A stretch of 64,000 nucleotides of DNA, taken from positions 62,001 to 126,000 of the forward strand of contig JAEPNV010000009.1 of assembly GCA_017643215.1 (NCBI GenBank), in the 5' to 3' direction. A program made the position numbers and the translations under genes. Under the pieces are notes generated by a model. That model saw only the letters and a list, made by a program, of their open reading frames with translations. It made no database searches and was not told the DNA's origin. The stretch is from Roseibium sp. (GTDB lineage Bacteria; Pseudomonadota; Alphaproteobacteria; Rhizobiales; Stappiaceae). Shown piece after piece: positions 18,787-27,452 of this stretch (the stretch's first letter is position 1; each line of letters begins with the position of its first letter).

Positions 18787-19785
18787 ATGTTCGACGCTCT
18801 CATCGATCTTGTCAAAGACAGCGCCCCGGAAAAGCGCCGTCAGCTTGTCGACCACGTGACGGATCTGTTCCAATCGCTGGAAGGAAAGAACCGGACAGAA
18901 GAGATCAAGCTGTTCAACACAATGCTTGAACGGGTTTACGCAACACTCGATCGCGACACCCGCCAGTTGATCTCAGACCGTTTGGCGAGCAGCAGATCCA
19001 CATCATCCGGTCTGGCCGGATCCATGGCCCGGGACGACCTGCCGGTCGCACGCGCGGTCCTGGAACGCTCCGATGCGCTGGACCAATCCGATCTGCTGGA
19101 GATCGCGCGGACAATGGGCCAGGAACACTTGATGGCGTTGTCGAAACGCGATCATCTGAGCGCCGATTTGACCAAGGTCCTGCTAAGCCGCGGCGACAAG
19201 GACGTTCAACAGGCCGTGGCGTCCAATCTCGGTGCCGAGATCACCGACACCGATTTCGAACGAATCGTGAAGGAGATGCCCAAAGCATTCGGGGACAAAA
19301 TCCGCCACCTGCGCAAATCCAACCAGGAGCTTGTCGAAGACCTTTTCAAGAGCAACGGCGAGATCCCGGCGGGTTCGGAGCTCGACAAAAAACCGGCCAA
19401 GATCGACGCGAAAACCTGGCTGCACGGCATCAAGCTCGGCAAGGCGACCGCCGGACAAGCAATTTCCCAACTGGCCATGGCCAAGAACCTTTTTGAAGTC
19501 GTACGCCTCTTGTCGGTTCTGGCCGGCCTGGACCAGAAATACATCCACAACCTTATGATCCGGTTTGACGCGACCGGTATCGCCTCGGTCTGCCGGGCCA
19601 CAGGCATTGACGCGGCCGAGTATGCGGCGATTTGCAAAGCCAGATGCCAGCATCTGAGGTTTCCCGAATCCACGGGCAACAAGTGGCTGACCAACTACCA
19701 TATGCTGGATGAAACCGACGCGCGCCGGCTCATGACCTTGATGAAGATGCAATTGCGGGCACAGCGCACGACCGAGGCCGCCTGA
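18787..19785 (+). CDS. DUF2336 domain-containing protein (second of a tandem pair)
   Basis: This 332-residue product is a close paralogue of the gene just upstream, colinear along its full length with no visible gaps and with long identical blocks such as PEKRRQLVDH and KWLTNYHMLDETD. The aligned ATG at 18787 is preferred over a GTG at 18775. The gap between the two genes is 72 bases, so cotranscription is likely. Divergence is greatest in the first 90 residues and around residues 190-210. The pair looks like an old tandem duplication whose copies may have specialised or form a heteromer; no function is known. Confidence 0.9.
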   Translation: MFDALIDLVKDSAPEKRRQLVDHVTDLFQSLEGKNRTEEIKLFNTMLERVYATLDRDTRQLISDRLASSRSTSSGLAGSMARDDLPVARAVLERSDALDQSDLLEIARTMGQEHLMALSKRDHLSADLTKVLLSRGDKDVQQAVASNLGAEITDTDFERIVKEMPKAFGDKIRHLRKSNQELVEDLFKSNGEIPAGSELDKKPAKIDAKTWLHGIKLGKATAGQAISQLAMAKNLFEVVRLLSVLAGLDQKYIHNLMIRFDATGIASVCRATGIDAAEYAAICKARCQHLRFPESTGNKWLTNYHMLDETDARRLMTLMKMQLRAQRTTEAA

Positions 19786-19884
19786 TTCCGGGCGGTCCGC
19801 CCAGAGCTTCTAGTGCACCGGGCCTGGTTTACCGTTCACCGGGAATTTTCTGGACCCGGCAAATTATGCGGTTAGGATTCGTCC

Positions 19885-20580
19885 ATGGGGGAAAAGGACG
19901 AGCACGACGGCCGGCAAAGCCGCTGGAACAAACAAGACATCGATCCGGCAGTGCTTGGCGCTCTGGCCCACCTTTACCGCGCCGAAGTGTTCCGCTCCAC
20001 CCACTGGCGCACCCGGCTCGACAACACGACGAATTGGGCGGTCGTGACCACGGGCATTGCGCTTTCAGCCACGTTTTCCTCCGTTGAAGCCTCGCCTCTT
20101 CCGATGGTTCTGGTCGGCTTTCTTGTTTCCGTCTTTCTCATGTTCGAAGCACGGCGGTACCGGTACTACAATCTGTTCCGGGCGCGGGCGCGGTTGATGG
20201 AAAGCGACTTTTACGCGCCGATGCTGCGCGGCGAGACGGTCAAAGACACCGAATGGAACGACCTTCTGGCTGACGACTACACACTGCCGCATTACCACAT
20301 CAGCTTCCTGCGCGCCGTTGGACGCAGGCTCCGCAACAACTATTCCTGGATCCTGGCCATCCAGGCGGTCGCCTACTACGGGAAGGTCGCCATACATCCG
20401 GCGCCGATCACAGACCTTGCCGAGCTTGTTCCACGCGCCGCCATCGGTCCGATCCCAGGCGAATGGGTGATGCTGGCCGGCGTGTTTTTCCACGGCGGGT
20501 GGATCTTGCTGGCCCTCATCACGCTCCGGCTCGACCAGATCTACCGGAAAAAACGCCGCTCACCGATGGTCCAGGTCTAG
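19885..20580 (+). CDS. DUF2270 integral membrane protein
   Basis: The 231-residue product shows the family signature HLYRAEVFRSTHWRTRLDNTTNWAV and EARRYRYYNLFRARARLMESDFYAP. Two adjacent membrane segments lie at about residues 50-68 and 72-92, an amphipathic middle follows, and a further hydrophobic segment lies near residues 195-220 (MLAGVFFHGGWILLALI). The family is widespread in bacteria, with no assigned function known to me. It stands 99 bases after the second DUF2336 gene on the same strand. Confidence 0.88.
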   Translation: MGEKDEHDGRQSRWNKQDIDPAVLGALAHLYRAEVFRSTHWRTRLDNTTNWAVVTTGIALSATFSSVEASPLPMVLVGFLVSVFLMFEARRYRYYNLFRARARLMESDFYAPMLRGETVKDTEWNDLLADDYTLPHYHISFLRAVGRRLRNNYSWILAIQAVAYYGKVAIHPAPITDLAELVPRAAIGPIPGEWVMLAGVFFHGGWILLALITLRLDQIYRKKRRSPMVQV

Positions 20581-20982
20581 GTGACGGTGGCGATCCTGGT
20601 GCGACCGCGCCATCGGCCATCGAAACAAGCGGTGGAAGATCAACCACGTCGAGGCCCCTGCCAGTTTTCGTCAAGGCCGGCGGATCGACCGGTTCTGAAC
20701 ATCCGAGGGCGGTTTCGGTCACGAAAGTCCGGACTTCCCGTCGAACATCACCATTCGGCTCGAAGGGTTTAAGCCTGCGCCGAGCATGCGCCGGGGACAT
20801 GGCCGCGCTATTTCTTTTGATTTTTGCAATTAAATTGCAATTATCACGATGCCGCACCGTTGCTGTATGCGCCGCGGTCGACGCATCACGGCCCGAAAGG
20901 CCTGAATTCGGCACCGGACGAGACAGCAGCACCGCACACCGTGCAACATTAGGCAGGCTTCCGGCAGAGACGGGACGATTGC
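20581..20982. other. Non-coding gap upstream of the M20 deacylase gene
   Basis: I see no convincing gene in this 402-base stretch; the open frames in it lack Shine-Dalgarno sites and family features. The middle part is AT-rich around 20810-20850 and holds a perfect 17-base palindrome. It marks the left edge of the metabolic island. Confidence 0.6.
20824..20840. promoter_or_regulatory. Perfect palindrome, candidate MarR-type operator
   Basis: TTGCAATT-A-AATTGCAA is a perfect 8-1-8 inverted repeat, 142 bases before the deacylase start, in the only AT-rich part of the gap. Length and symmetry suit a winged-helix MarR dimer. Related TTGCA-type palindromes occur at 22417-22433 and 30640-30652, the latter at the start of the local marR gene. 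Confidence 0.55.
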
Positions 20983-22245
20983 ATGACAGTCAGCACCAAC
21001 CAGCCCACAAACCGCCCGAATGGATTTGCCGATATTTCGCTGAAGCCACCGTCGGCAGCAAAATCCGTTGCCGGTCAGGAGCCTTCAGCACATGTCGTTA
21101 AAACCATAACGGACCTGATTTCCGCTGATACAACGAGCCGGAACTCAAATCTCGGGCTGATTGAGGCGATCCGGGACATGCTCAAGCCTCTCGGATTCGT
21201 CTCGTCCCTCACCTACGACACCACGCGGATGAAAGCCAATCTGCTGGCAACGCTCCCCGCGGATAATGGGCAACAGACGGGCGGTATCTGTTTTTCCGGA
21301 CACGTGGACACGGTGCCGGTTGATGGTCAGGACTGGTCGAGCGACCCTTTTTCCGCGACCATCCGAAACGGCAACCTTTATGGCCGCGGCGCCTGCGACA
21401 TGAAGGGGTTCGTCGGAACAGCCATATCCGTCGCCGCGGCCCGGGCTGGCTCCCGCCGTGCATCGCCGGTGCATCTGGCCCTGTCCTACGACGAGGAGCT
21501 TGGATGCCTCGGCGTCCCGGCACTGGTGGAAGACATGGTGGCGCGCGATATCAGGCCGGACGGGTGCATCGTTGGTGAACCGACCATGATGGGGATCGTC
21601 TGTGCTCACAAGGGCGCACATGTCGGACGCATCCGGATTGAGGGATTGGCCTGCCATTCATCCCTGGCGCCCGAGGGCGTGAATGCGATCGAACATGCGG
21701 CCAGTGTTATCGTTCACCTCCGGGCGCTTGCAGACCGCTTCGCACAAGACGGTCCGTTCGATGCGTGTTTCGACATTCCCTTCAGCACGCTCCAGACCGG
21801 TGTCATAAAAGGCGGAATTGCGGTGAACACTGTTCCTGCGGAATGCGAATTCACCTTTGAGTTTCGAAATCTTCCAAGCGTGTCGGATGAACGCATAAAG
21901 AAGGTGATCGAGCGCCACATCGAGGAGGTTGCCGCTCCGGCCGTGCGGCGGCGAAAAGCCACGTGCAAGGTGGACATCGACTGGCTTGCCGCGGTTCCGG
22001 CCTTTGCAGCCAATGAGACCGCCAGCTTTACAAGTTTGGTCCGCGCGCTCTGCGACGACCGATCGGAGCGCAAAGTGGCTTACGGAACCGAGGCGGGCCA
22101 TTTCGCACAGGCCGGCATACCCACGCTCGTCTGCGGCCCGGGCGATATCTCACAGGCTCATGCCGCCGACGAATTTGTCAGTCTGCAACAGGTCGCCCGC
22201 TGCGAAACGTTCTTGAACGCACTGTTGGACGCACCCCGGCTGTGA
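20983..22245 (+). CDS. M20-family amidohydrolase, ArgE (acetylornithine deacetylase)-like
   Basis: The 420-residue product has the metal ligand H107 and catalytic-site D109 in SGHVDTVPV, the bridging aspartate D139 in GRGACDMKGF, the catalytic EE pair at residues 171-172 (LSYDEELGCLG), a dimerisation insert and a late metal ligand in YGTEAGHF. This sequence is typical of ArgE, which removes the acetyl group from N-acetylornithine. A roughly 35-residue N-terminal extension is unusual. Because it sits apart from arginine genes and beside a hydroxyacid operon, another N-acyl amino acid is a plausible substrate. A palindrome upstream suggests control by the island's MarR regulator. Confidence 0.9.
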   Translation: MTVSTNQPTNRPNGFADISLKPPSAAKSVAGQEPSAHVVKTITDLISADTTSRNSNLGLIEAIRDMLKPLGFVSSLTYDTTRMKANLLATLPADNGQQTGGICFSGHVDTVPVDGQDWSSDPFSATIRNGNLYGRGACDMKGFVGTAISVAAARAGSRRASPVHLALSYDEELGCLGVPALVEDMVARDIRPDGCIVGEPTMMGIVCAHKGAHVGRIRIEGLACHSSLAPEGVNAIEHAASVIVHLRALADRFAQDGPFDACFDIPFSTLQTGVIKGGIAVNTVPAECEFTFEFRNLPSVSDERIKKVIERHIEEVAAPAVRRRKATCKVDIDWLAAVPAFAANETASFTSLVRALCDDRSERKVAYGTEAGHFAQAGIPTLVCGPGDISQAHAADEFVSLQQVARCETFLNALLDAPRL

Positions 22246-22416
22246 CGCCAAGCGCTCTGCTCATCGCGCTATTCAAATCCGATGCCCGATCCGTGCGTTT
22301 GTCAAACGATGGCGGCATGGCGCCTTCGCCGATCAATCATCGCCGCACAGCGGTTGGTGTGACAAACCATCCATCTTCATGACCTATTTGGCAGCGTTTG
22401 CCCAAATGTTTTGCAC

Positions 22417-22433
22417 TGCAATAATTAATTGCA
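22417..22433. promoter_or_regulatory. Palindrome overlapping the operon promoter, candidate MarR-type operator
   Basis: TGCAAT-AATTA-ATTGCA is a perfect 6-5-6 inverted repeat directly upstream of the -35 element at 22442. A further TTGCAATTG copy overlaps the -35 element itself. A repressor bound here would block RNA polymerase. Confidence 0.5.
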
Positions 22434-22441
22434 TATTGCAA

Positions 22442-22471
22442 TTGACAAGCTAGCTTTTTGCTACCTATTCT
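22442..22471 (+). promoter_or_regulatory. Sigma-70-type promoter for the methyltransferase operon
   Basis: TTGACA (22442-22447) and TATTCT (22466-22471) are separated by 18 bases. The pair lies in an AT-rich island within otherwise GC-rich DNA and beside the TGCAAT palindrome. It is the best match to the housekeeping consensus in the island. Confidence 0.5.
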
Positions 22472-22737
22472 CGTCGTTAGCAGTTGAACACAATCAACAA
22501 ACAAGCTTTGCGTGCAATTTCGATGCGGGATGGTTCCCCCTCGCTGGCCAAGGGCCAAAGCCAAACGACGCCCGTTGGCCGCCCGGGATGATCCTGGACA
22601 CGAGTGGGGTCTTAACAGGGGAGGCCCTGCGCATGACGGTCATGCGGAACCAGGCGGTTGGTCGAGAAAGGCGGAGGAAACAACACGGCACCGTGGCAAG
22701 GAGCGGTCGACACACGTCAGCAATCGGAAGGACCAAT

Positions 22738-23541
22738 ATGATGTATGCCGATGCCAAGACCGAGTCTAAATCCATTGAATTTATTGGAAAAAGATCGTCG
22801 GATTACCGGGATGCCTTGTCCCACTACGCCGACGCATGGCTGCCGGACATCGCTTGCATGAAGCGGTTTCTTCACCCGGCGCCGGGTGAGCGTGTTCTTG
22901 AAGTCGGTGCGGGGAACGGATATTTCAGCGCCGCCATTGCCGACTGTCTCGGTCCCGAGGGGCTTTTGGTTGCAAGCGACCCTTCAACCGATCAGCTGTC
23001 CGGCCTGGAAGCCGCCAGCAAGCACGGCAATATCCGGGTTGTACCGGCATCGGCCGACACGCTTGATATCAATTTCAGCGGCTTTGACGCGATTTGGAGC
23101 CGCGGCGCAATTCATCACGTCACCGACAAAACCTCGGCGTTCACCCGGTTTGCGGAATTGACCCGACCTGGCGGGCGGCTGGCGATCGCGGATATTTTCG
23201 CCGGAACGGCCCTTGCGAGGTATTTCGACAGCTTCATCGCCCGAAGCTGCAGCACCGGCCATGAAGTGGCGTTTTTGTCGCACGAGTTCGCCGAAAGCCT
23301 GTGCGCGCTGACGGGGTGGGGCGAACCCGTCTTCCATGAGGTCATCACACCGTGGGAGTTCAAGAAACGCGAGGATATCGGCCGGTTTCTGCAGCTCTTG
23401 TTTTCGGCAAAACCTGACTACAGTGCCCAAGACTGTTTCGACGCCGCGGACAAGCATCTGAGCGTCAGTGAAACGGCGTCGGGCTGGGCGCTCATGTGGC
23501 CCATGACCGTGATGACATCGGTCCGGCCCGCACATGGGTGA
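22738..23541 (+). CDS. Class I SAM-dependent methyltransferase
   Basis: The start at 22738 follows a GGAAGGA Shine-Dalgarno and gives 267 residues. The SAM site is clear: ERVLEVGAGNGYFSAAIADCLGPEGLLVASDPS (motif I and the acidic end of strand 2), then FDAIWSRGAIHHVTD (motif II) and RPGGRLAIADIF (motif III). This is a methyltransferase domain 11/25-type fold with a variable C-terminal cap. The acceptor cannot be told. It is the first gene of an operon that continues with a prephenate-dehydratase-like protein, two hydroxyacid dehydrogenases and an ABC transporter, so the acceptor may be an aromatic or hydroxyacid metabolite. Confidence 0.88.
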   Translation: MMYADAKTESKSIEFIGKRSSDYRDALSHYADAWLPDIACMKRFLHPAPGERVLEVGAGNGYFSAAIADCLGPEGLLVASDPSTDQLSGLEAASKHGNIRVVPASADTLDINFSGFDAIWSRGAIHHVTDKTSAFTRFAELTRPGGRLAIADIFAGTALARYFDSFIARSCSTGHEVAFLSHEFAESLCALTGWGEPVFHEVITPWEFKKREDIGRFLQLLFSAKPDYSAQDCFDAADKHLSVSETASGWALMWPMTVMTSVRPAHG

Positions 23542-23547
23542 TGGATA

Positions 23548-24702
23548 ATGGCAAGGATCCTCACCATGCGCCGAAGCCGAAAACGCAAAGGATATGGTGC
23601 GAGCACCGTCGAGCGCCGCAAGCGCACAACGTCAAAGGGCCGCTCCAAACCTGATCTCCAAGTCATACGCCCAAACGACAATGGGACGGAGCGAAGATTT
23701 CCAGCATGTGGCCGGCAAATACCGGCTCCCCGTCGACACGGGAACGCGGTCCGCAGCGGCCCCATTGGTTCGTTGGCGATATCGGGAAGCCGGGTGCGGC
23801 CCGAAGTAGCGATCTATCATGGCAGCGTGGGCGCGTTCGCTCATATTGCGTGCAGCAGGGCGTTCCCCGATGCCAGGAGCGTTGCAGGAGCCACCTTGTT
23901 GGAGGTCGTCGATGCGGTGCGAAACGGTACGGCAGATGTCGCTGTTCTGCCGTGTGAAAATGTGCTTGCGGGCCGGGTGCCGGACATTCACATGCTGTTG
24001 CCGGACGCCGGTCTGTCGATAGTCGGTGAGATCTTCCTGCCCATCGAACTTCATCTGGTTGCTCCGGACGGCTGGACCCTTTCGCAGATTAAGCGGGTCC
24101 ATTCCCATCCGGTGGCGCTCAGGCAGGTGCAGCGCTTTCTCAAATCACACGGGCTTGCGGCCGTCGAGGAGAGCAATACCGCCACCGCAGCATCGCTGAT
24201 CAAGCAAAAAGGCAATCGCGCGGATGCCGCGGTCGCCTCGGACCTTGCCGCAGAGACCTATGGCCTCAAAATCCTTGAACCGAACATTGAAGACAATCCC
24301 TTCAACATGACCCGGTTCTATATTCTGGCCTCCTCGCCGGTCGTCCCGGCGGCGGAGCAGCCGGATATCCTGACCTGTTTGATGTTCGAAGTCCGCAATA
24401 CGCCGGGCGCATTGTTTCGTGCCGTGGGCGGGTTTGCAGAAAACGGGATCAATCTGACCAAGCTGGAGAGCTATCTGGTCGGCGGCCAATTCGTGGCGAC
24501 ACGTTTCCTGTGTGAATTTGAGGGTCATCCCGACCTTCCACAGGTTCGCCGAGCGCTCGACACGCTCCAGCGTCATACGACAAGCCGTACCATCATGGGG
24601 GTGTTTCCAATGCATAGCGCCGGGTCGCGAGCCCGCGCCGACAGCAGTCTACCGCCGAACGACCGCGGCTTTGTCGCAAGGTTGTCCCGATGCCGGCCTT
24701 AA
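23548..24702 (+). CDS. Prephenate dehydratase-like protein with C-terminal ACT domain
   Basis: From residue 87 (VAIYHGSVGAFAHIAC) the chain follows the prephenate dehydratase fold: LEVVDAVRNGTADVAVLPCEN, AGRVPDIHMLLP, the HSHPVALRQV motif, and the catalytic TRF motif in NPFNMTRFYIL. An ACT domain follows (FEVRNTPGALFRAVGGFAENGINLTKLESY). The usual ENS motif reads ENV here, so a conserved serine is missing. The first ~82 residues are basic, low in GC3 and unlike the family; a GTG at 23794 may be the true start. The stop overlaps the next gene by 13 bases. In this operon it may make or sense phenylpyruvate rather than serve phenylalanine synthesis. Confidence 0.85.
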   Translation: MARILTMRRSRKRKGYGASTVERRKRTTSKGRSKPDLQVIRPNDNGTERRFPACGRQIPAPRRHGNAVRSGPIGSLAISGSRVRPEVAIYHGSVGAFAHIACSRAFPDARSVAGATLLEVVDAVRNGTADVAVLPCENVLAGRVPDIHMLLPDAGLSIVGEIFLPIELHLVAPDGWTLSQIKRVHSHPVALRQVQRFLKSHGLAAVEESNTATAASLIKQKGNRADAAVASDLAAETYGLKILEPNIEDNPFNMTRFYILASSPVVPAAEQPDILTCLMFEVRNTPGALFRAVGGFAENGINLTKLESYLVGGQFVATRFLCEFEGHPDLPQVRRALDTLQRHTTSRTIMGVFPMHSAGSRARADSSLPPNDRGFVARLSRCRP

Positions 24703-26120
24703 GCCCCCGTCCCGCGCTGGAAGACAACGCGCTGGCAACCGTGTTGTCGGCTCTGAAACCGATGTTGGGCGATCGCCTCTCCACATCCCCGGCCCTGCGC
24801 GAGCAGCATGGTCAAGATGCCAGTTTCCTTCCGCCCTACCCGCCGGATGCGGTCGCCTTCCCTGAAAGTGCGAGCGAGGTCGCCAACATTGTCGCTTTAT
24901 GTCACGACCACGGCGTTCCCGTCATTGCCTTCGGTACGGGCACATCCTGCGAGGGGCATGTGGCCGCTCTTTGCGGCGGCATCTGCCTGGACATGTCCTG
25001 CATGGATACCATCGGGCCGGTGAGCACCACGGACATGACGTGTGTCGTCCAGCCGGGCGTCACCCGAAAAAAACTGAATGCCCATCTCCGAGATTGCGGA
25101 CTGTTCTTTCCGGTGGACCCGGGCGCAGATGCCTCCATTGGCGGCATGATTTCGACCCGCGCGTCCGGCACCACCGCCGTCAGATACGGCACGATGAAGG
25201 ACCACGTTGTCTCTTTGGATGTCATTCTGGCGGACGGGACGCACCTGCGCACGTCAAGTTCGGCCCGCAAGTCTTCGGCCGGATACAATCTGACCCAGCT
25301 TCTCGTCGGCGCGGAAGGTACGCTCGGCATCATCGTCTCCGCGACATTGCGGCTTCATCCCATTCCAGAGGCCGTTGAGACGCAGTTGATGACGTTCTCG
25401 TCTCACACCGACGCGATCGATTGCGCGATCGAAATCATGAGCGCCGGCATCCCTGTCGCCCGGATCGAATATCTTGACGATGTCCAGGTCCGCGCGATCG
25501 AAGCCCATTCGGACCTTGGGCTGACGCTTGGTGATACGCTGATCGTGGAGTGTTCCGGCGATCCTGGAACCGTATCGCGGCAGACCGCGTGGATTGCCGA
25601 AATTGCCGCCGGACATGCGCCGCTTCACGTCGAGACGGCCTGCCGTACGGAAGATCGCGCACGAATCTGGCAGGCACGGCACGATGCCTGGTGGGCCGCA
25701 ATTGCGCTGCGGCCGGGCGCAAAGGGAATTCCAACCGACAGCTGCGTTCCGGTCTCCCGGCTTGCGGAAGCCATCGCCCTTGCCAAACAGGACTGCGCGG
25801 AGCTGGACCTCACCGCACCGATCTGCGGCCATGTCGGCGACGGCAACTTTCACCTTTGTGTCATCTTTGATCCCGACGCCCCGTCGGAACGCGAGAAGGT
25901 CGACGAGCTCATCCGGCGCTTGTCCCGGCGCGCCATTGCCCTTGGCGGAACGATCACCGGAGAGCACGGGATCGGATACGGCAAACGGGCTTATCTCGCC
26001 GAAGAACATGGCGCCGCCGGCGTGCGCGTGATGGCGGCGATCAAGCGGGCGCTCGACCCGCGCAACATCCTGAATCCTGGAAAAATCATAGAGGTCGGCG
26101 AACTGCCGCCATTTGAATGA
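24690..26120 (+). CDS. FAD-linked D-2-hydroxyacid dehydrogenase (D-lactate dehydrogenase/GlcD family)
   Basis: The 476-residue product has the FAD-binding PCMH fold, with FPESASEVANIVALCHDHGVPV, GTGTSCEGH and PGADASIGGMISTRASGT, and the C-terminal substrate domain ending in the family signature GTITGEHGIGYGK and ALDPRNILNPGKI. The metal/substrate histidines in CGHVGDGNFH are present. Family members oxidise D-lactate, glycolate, D-2-hydroxyglutarate or aryl hydroxyacids and pass electrons to a cytochrome or flavoprotein. It is coupled by overlap to the upstream gene and is followed after 18 bases by the L-type enzyme, so both enantiomers of one acid may be used. Confidence 0.92.
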   Translation: MPALSPRPALEDNALATVLSALKPMLGDRLSTSPALREQHGQDASFLPPYPPDAVAFPESASEVANIVALCHDHGVPVIAFGTGTSCEGHVAALCGGICLDMSCMDTIGPVSTTDMTCVVQPGVTRKKLNAHLRDCGLFFPVDPGADASIGGMISTRASGTTAVRYGTMKDHVVSLDVILADGTHLRTSSSARKSSAGYNLTQLLVGAEGTLGIIVSATLRLHPIPEAVETQLMTFSSHTDAIDCAIEIMSAGIPVARIEYLDDVQVRAIEAHSDLGLTLGDTLIVECSGDPGTVSRQTAWIAEIAAGHAPLHVETACRTEDRARIWQARHDAWWAAIALRPGAKGIPTDSCVPVSRLAEAIALAKQDCAELDLTAPICGHVGDGNFHLCVIFDPDAPSEREKVDELIRRLSRRAIALGGTITGEHGIGYGKRAYLAEEHGAAGVRVMAAIKRALDPRNILNPGKIIEVGELPPFE

Positions 26121-26138
26121 GGGGGAAGCATCGGTTCG

Positions 26139-27380
26139 ATGACACATCGTCAACACTCCATTGCCGATTTCCGTGAAACAGCACGGCGGAGACTGCCGCG
26201 CTTTGTCTTCGATTTCATCGACGGCGGCAGCGGAACGGAGAACACCCTGGCGGAGAACCGGAGTGCCCTCGATCGCATTCGGCTGGTCGGTTCCGCGCCC
26301 ACCGACATCAGCACCTGTTCCCAAACGGTCAGCCTGTTCGGCCAGCATTATGACATGCCGGTCCTCATCGGTCCCACCGGTCTGGCGGGCGCCGCATGGC
26401 CGCGCGGCGACGTGGATCTGGCGCGCGCCGCGTCTACCCACAACATCCCCTTTGTCATGAGCACCGCAGCGACCGCCACCATGGAAGACGTCGCAGGTGC
26501 GGGCAGCGGAGCCAAGTGGTTCCAGCTTTACATCTTCAAGGATCGCGCGGTCAGCAAGCGGTTGGTATCGAAGGCGCAAAGCCTCGGCTTCGGGGCGCTT
26601 GAGATCACCGTTGACAATGCCATTCCAGGACGCCGGTTGCGCGATGCAAGAAACGGCTTCTCCCTGCCGTTCCGGTGGACCCCGGCAAAGCTGGCCAGCC
26701 TTGCCGCTCACCCGGGCTGGAGCCTGCGGACGGCGCGCGCCGGCGCGCCGAAGCTGGAGGTCATGGCGGCCGAACTCGGCCTGGAAAAAGCGGACACGAT
26801 CGCCGAACTCATGCAATCCCAACTCGATCCGTCCGTCGACTGGGAAGACATCAAATGGGTGCGGGAGGCATGGGACGGCCCACTGATCGTCAAAGGCATG
26901 CTCGATCCAGGGCAGGTTTCGAAGGCGTTGGACATCGGTGTTGACGGGCTGGTCATCTCCAATCACGGCGGACGCCAGCTGGATGGCGCGATCGCAACAA
27001 TCGACATATTGCCGGAGTTTCGGGCCGAAGCCGGGTCCAAGCTCACCCTTCTTGTCGACAGCGGCTTCCGGACAGGCTCGGACATTGCCCGCGCGCTGGC
27101 GCTTGGCGCCGATGCGGTCCAGGTTGGCCGCGCAACCCTTTACGCGCTGGCGTGTGGCGGCGAGGCAAGCGTCGATCAGGCGCTCTCCATTCTCAAGAGC
27201 GAGCTTAACGTCGCGCAGATGCTTATGGGCGCACGTGAGATCCAAGACTTCGGCGCATCCATGGTGCGGTGTCACCCCGCACCCGGCAAATCCGAACCGA
27301 TGACGGCTGCGGTTGCCGCCTCCCAGCGGTCCGGCCCTCTCTCCCTGGTTACCGAAAACAGGCAAGGCAAGCTGCCCTGA
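26139..27380 (+). CDS. FMN-dependent L-2-hydroxyacid dehydrogenase (LldD/mandelate dehydrogenase-like)
   Basis: The 413-residue TIM-barrel protein has the family motifs PRFVFDFIDGGSGTENTLAENR, GPTGLAGAAWPRGD, WFQLYIFKDR and the catalytic base H276 in ISNHGGRQLDGA. The FMN-phosphate site DSGFRTGSDIARALALGADAVQVGRATLY resembles (S)-mandelate dehydrogenase (MdlB) more than typical L-lactate dehydrogenase, to judge from recalled sequences. It would oxidise an L-2-hydroxyacid to the 2-oxoacid at the membrane. Its operon partners include the D-specific enzyme and a prephenate-dehydratase homologue, pointing to an aromatic acid such as phenyllactate or mandelate as the substrate. Confidence 0.92.
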   Translation: MTHRQHSIADFRETARRRLPRFVFDFIDGGSGTENTLAENRSALDRIRLVGSAPTDISTCSQTVSLFGQHYDMPVLIGPTGLAGAAWPRGDVDLARAASTHNIPFVMSTAATATMEDVAGAGSGAKWFQLYIFKDRAVSKRLVSKAQSLGFGALEITVDNAIPGRRLRDARNGFSLPFRWTPAKLASLAAHPGWSLRTARAGAPKLEVMAAELGLEKADTIAELMQSQLDPSVDWEDIKWVREAWDGPLIVKGMLDPGQVSKALDIGVDGLVISNHGGRQLDGAIATIDILPEFRAEAGSKLTLLVDSGFRTGSDIARALALGADAVQVGRATLYALACGGEASVDQALSILKSELNVAQMLMGAREIQDFGASMVRCHPAPGKSEPMTAAVAASQRSGPLSLVTENRQGKLP

Positions 27381-27452
27381 CGCGATCCAGGCTGAACCGA
27401 ACTGCGAATTCCGACCTTCCGGGAAAACCAAACACTGAAAGGACCATCCAAT

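Larger units (their letters stand above)
22246..22737 (+). other. Promoter and long untranslated leader of the methyltransferase operon
   Basis: No protein is apparent in these 492 bases. The frame of the methyltransferase stays open back to 22429, but that part has no Shine-Dalgarno and unlikely composition. With a promoter at 22442-22471, the transcript would have a leader of roughly 260 bases rich in G-tracts. I did not recognise a known riboswitch in it. Confidence 0.5.

Noticed and set aside
22429-22737. N-terminal extension of the methyltransferase back to 22429
   Set aside because: The extension overlaps the promoter and operator, has no Shine-Dalgarno and ordinary methyltransferase homology begins after 22738, where a strong Shine-Dalgarno is found.
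22478-22737. Known riboswitch (SAM-II, SAH, glycine) in the leader of the methyltransferase operon
   Set aside because: The conserved cores of these classes that I can recall are not found in the sequence.
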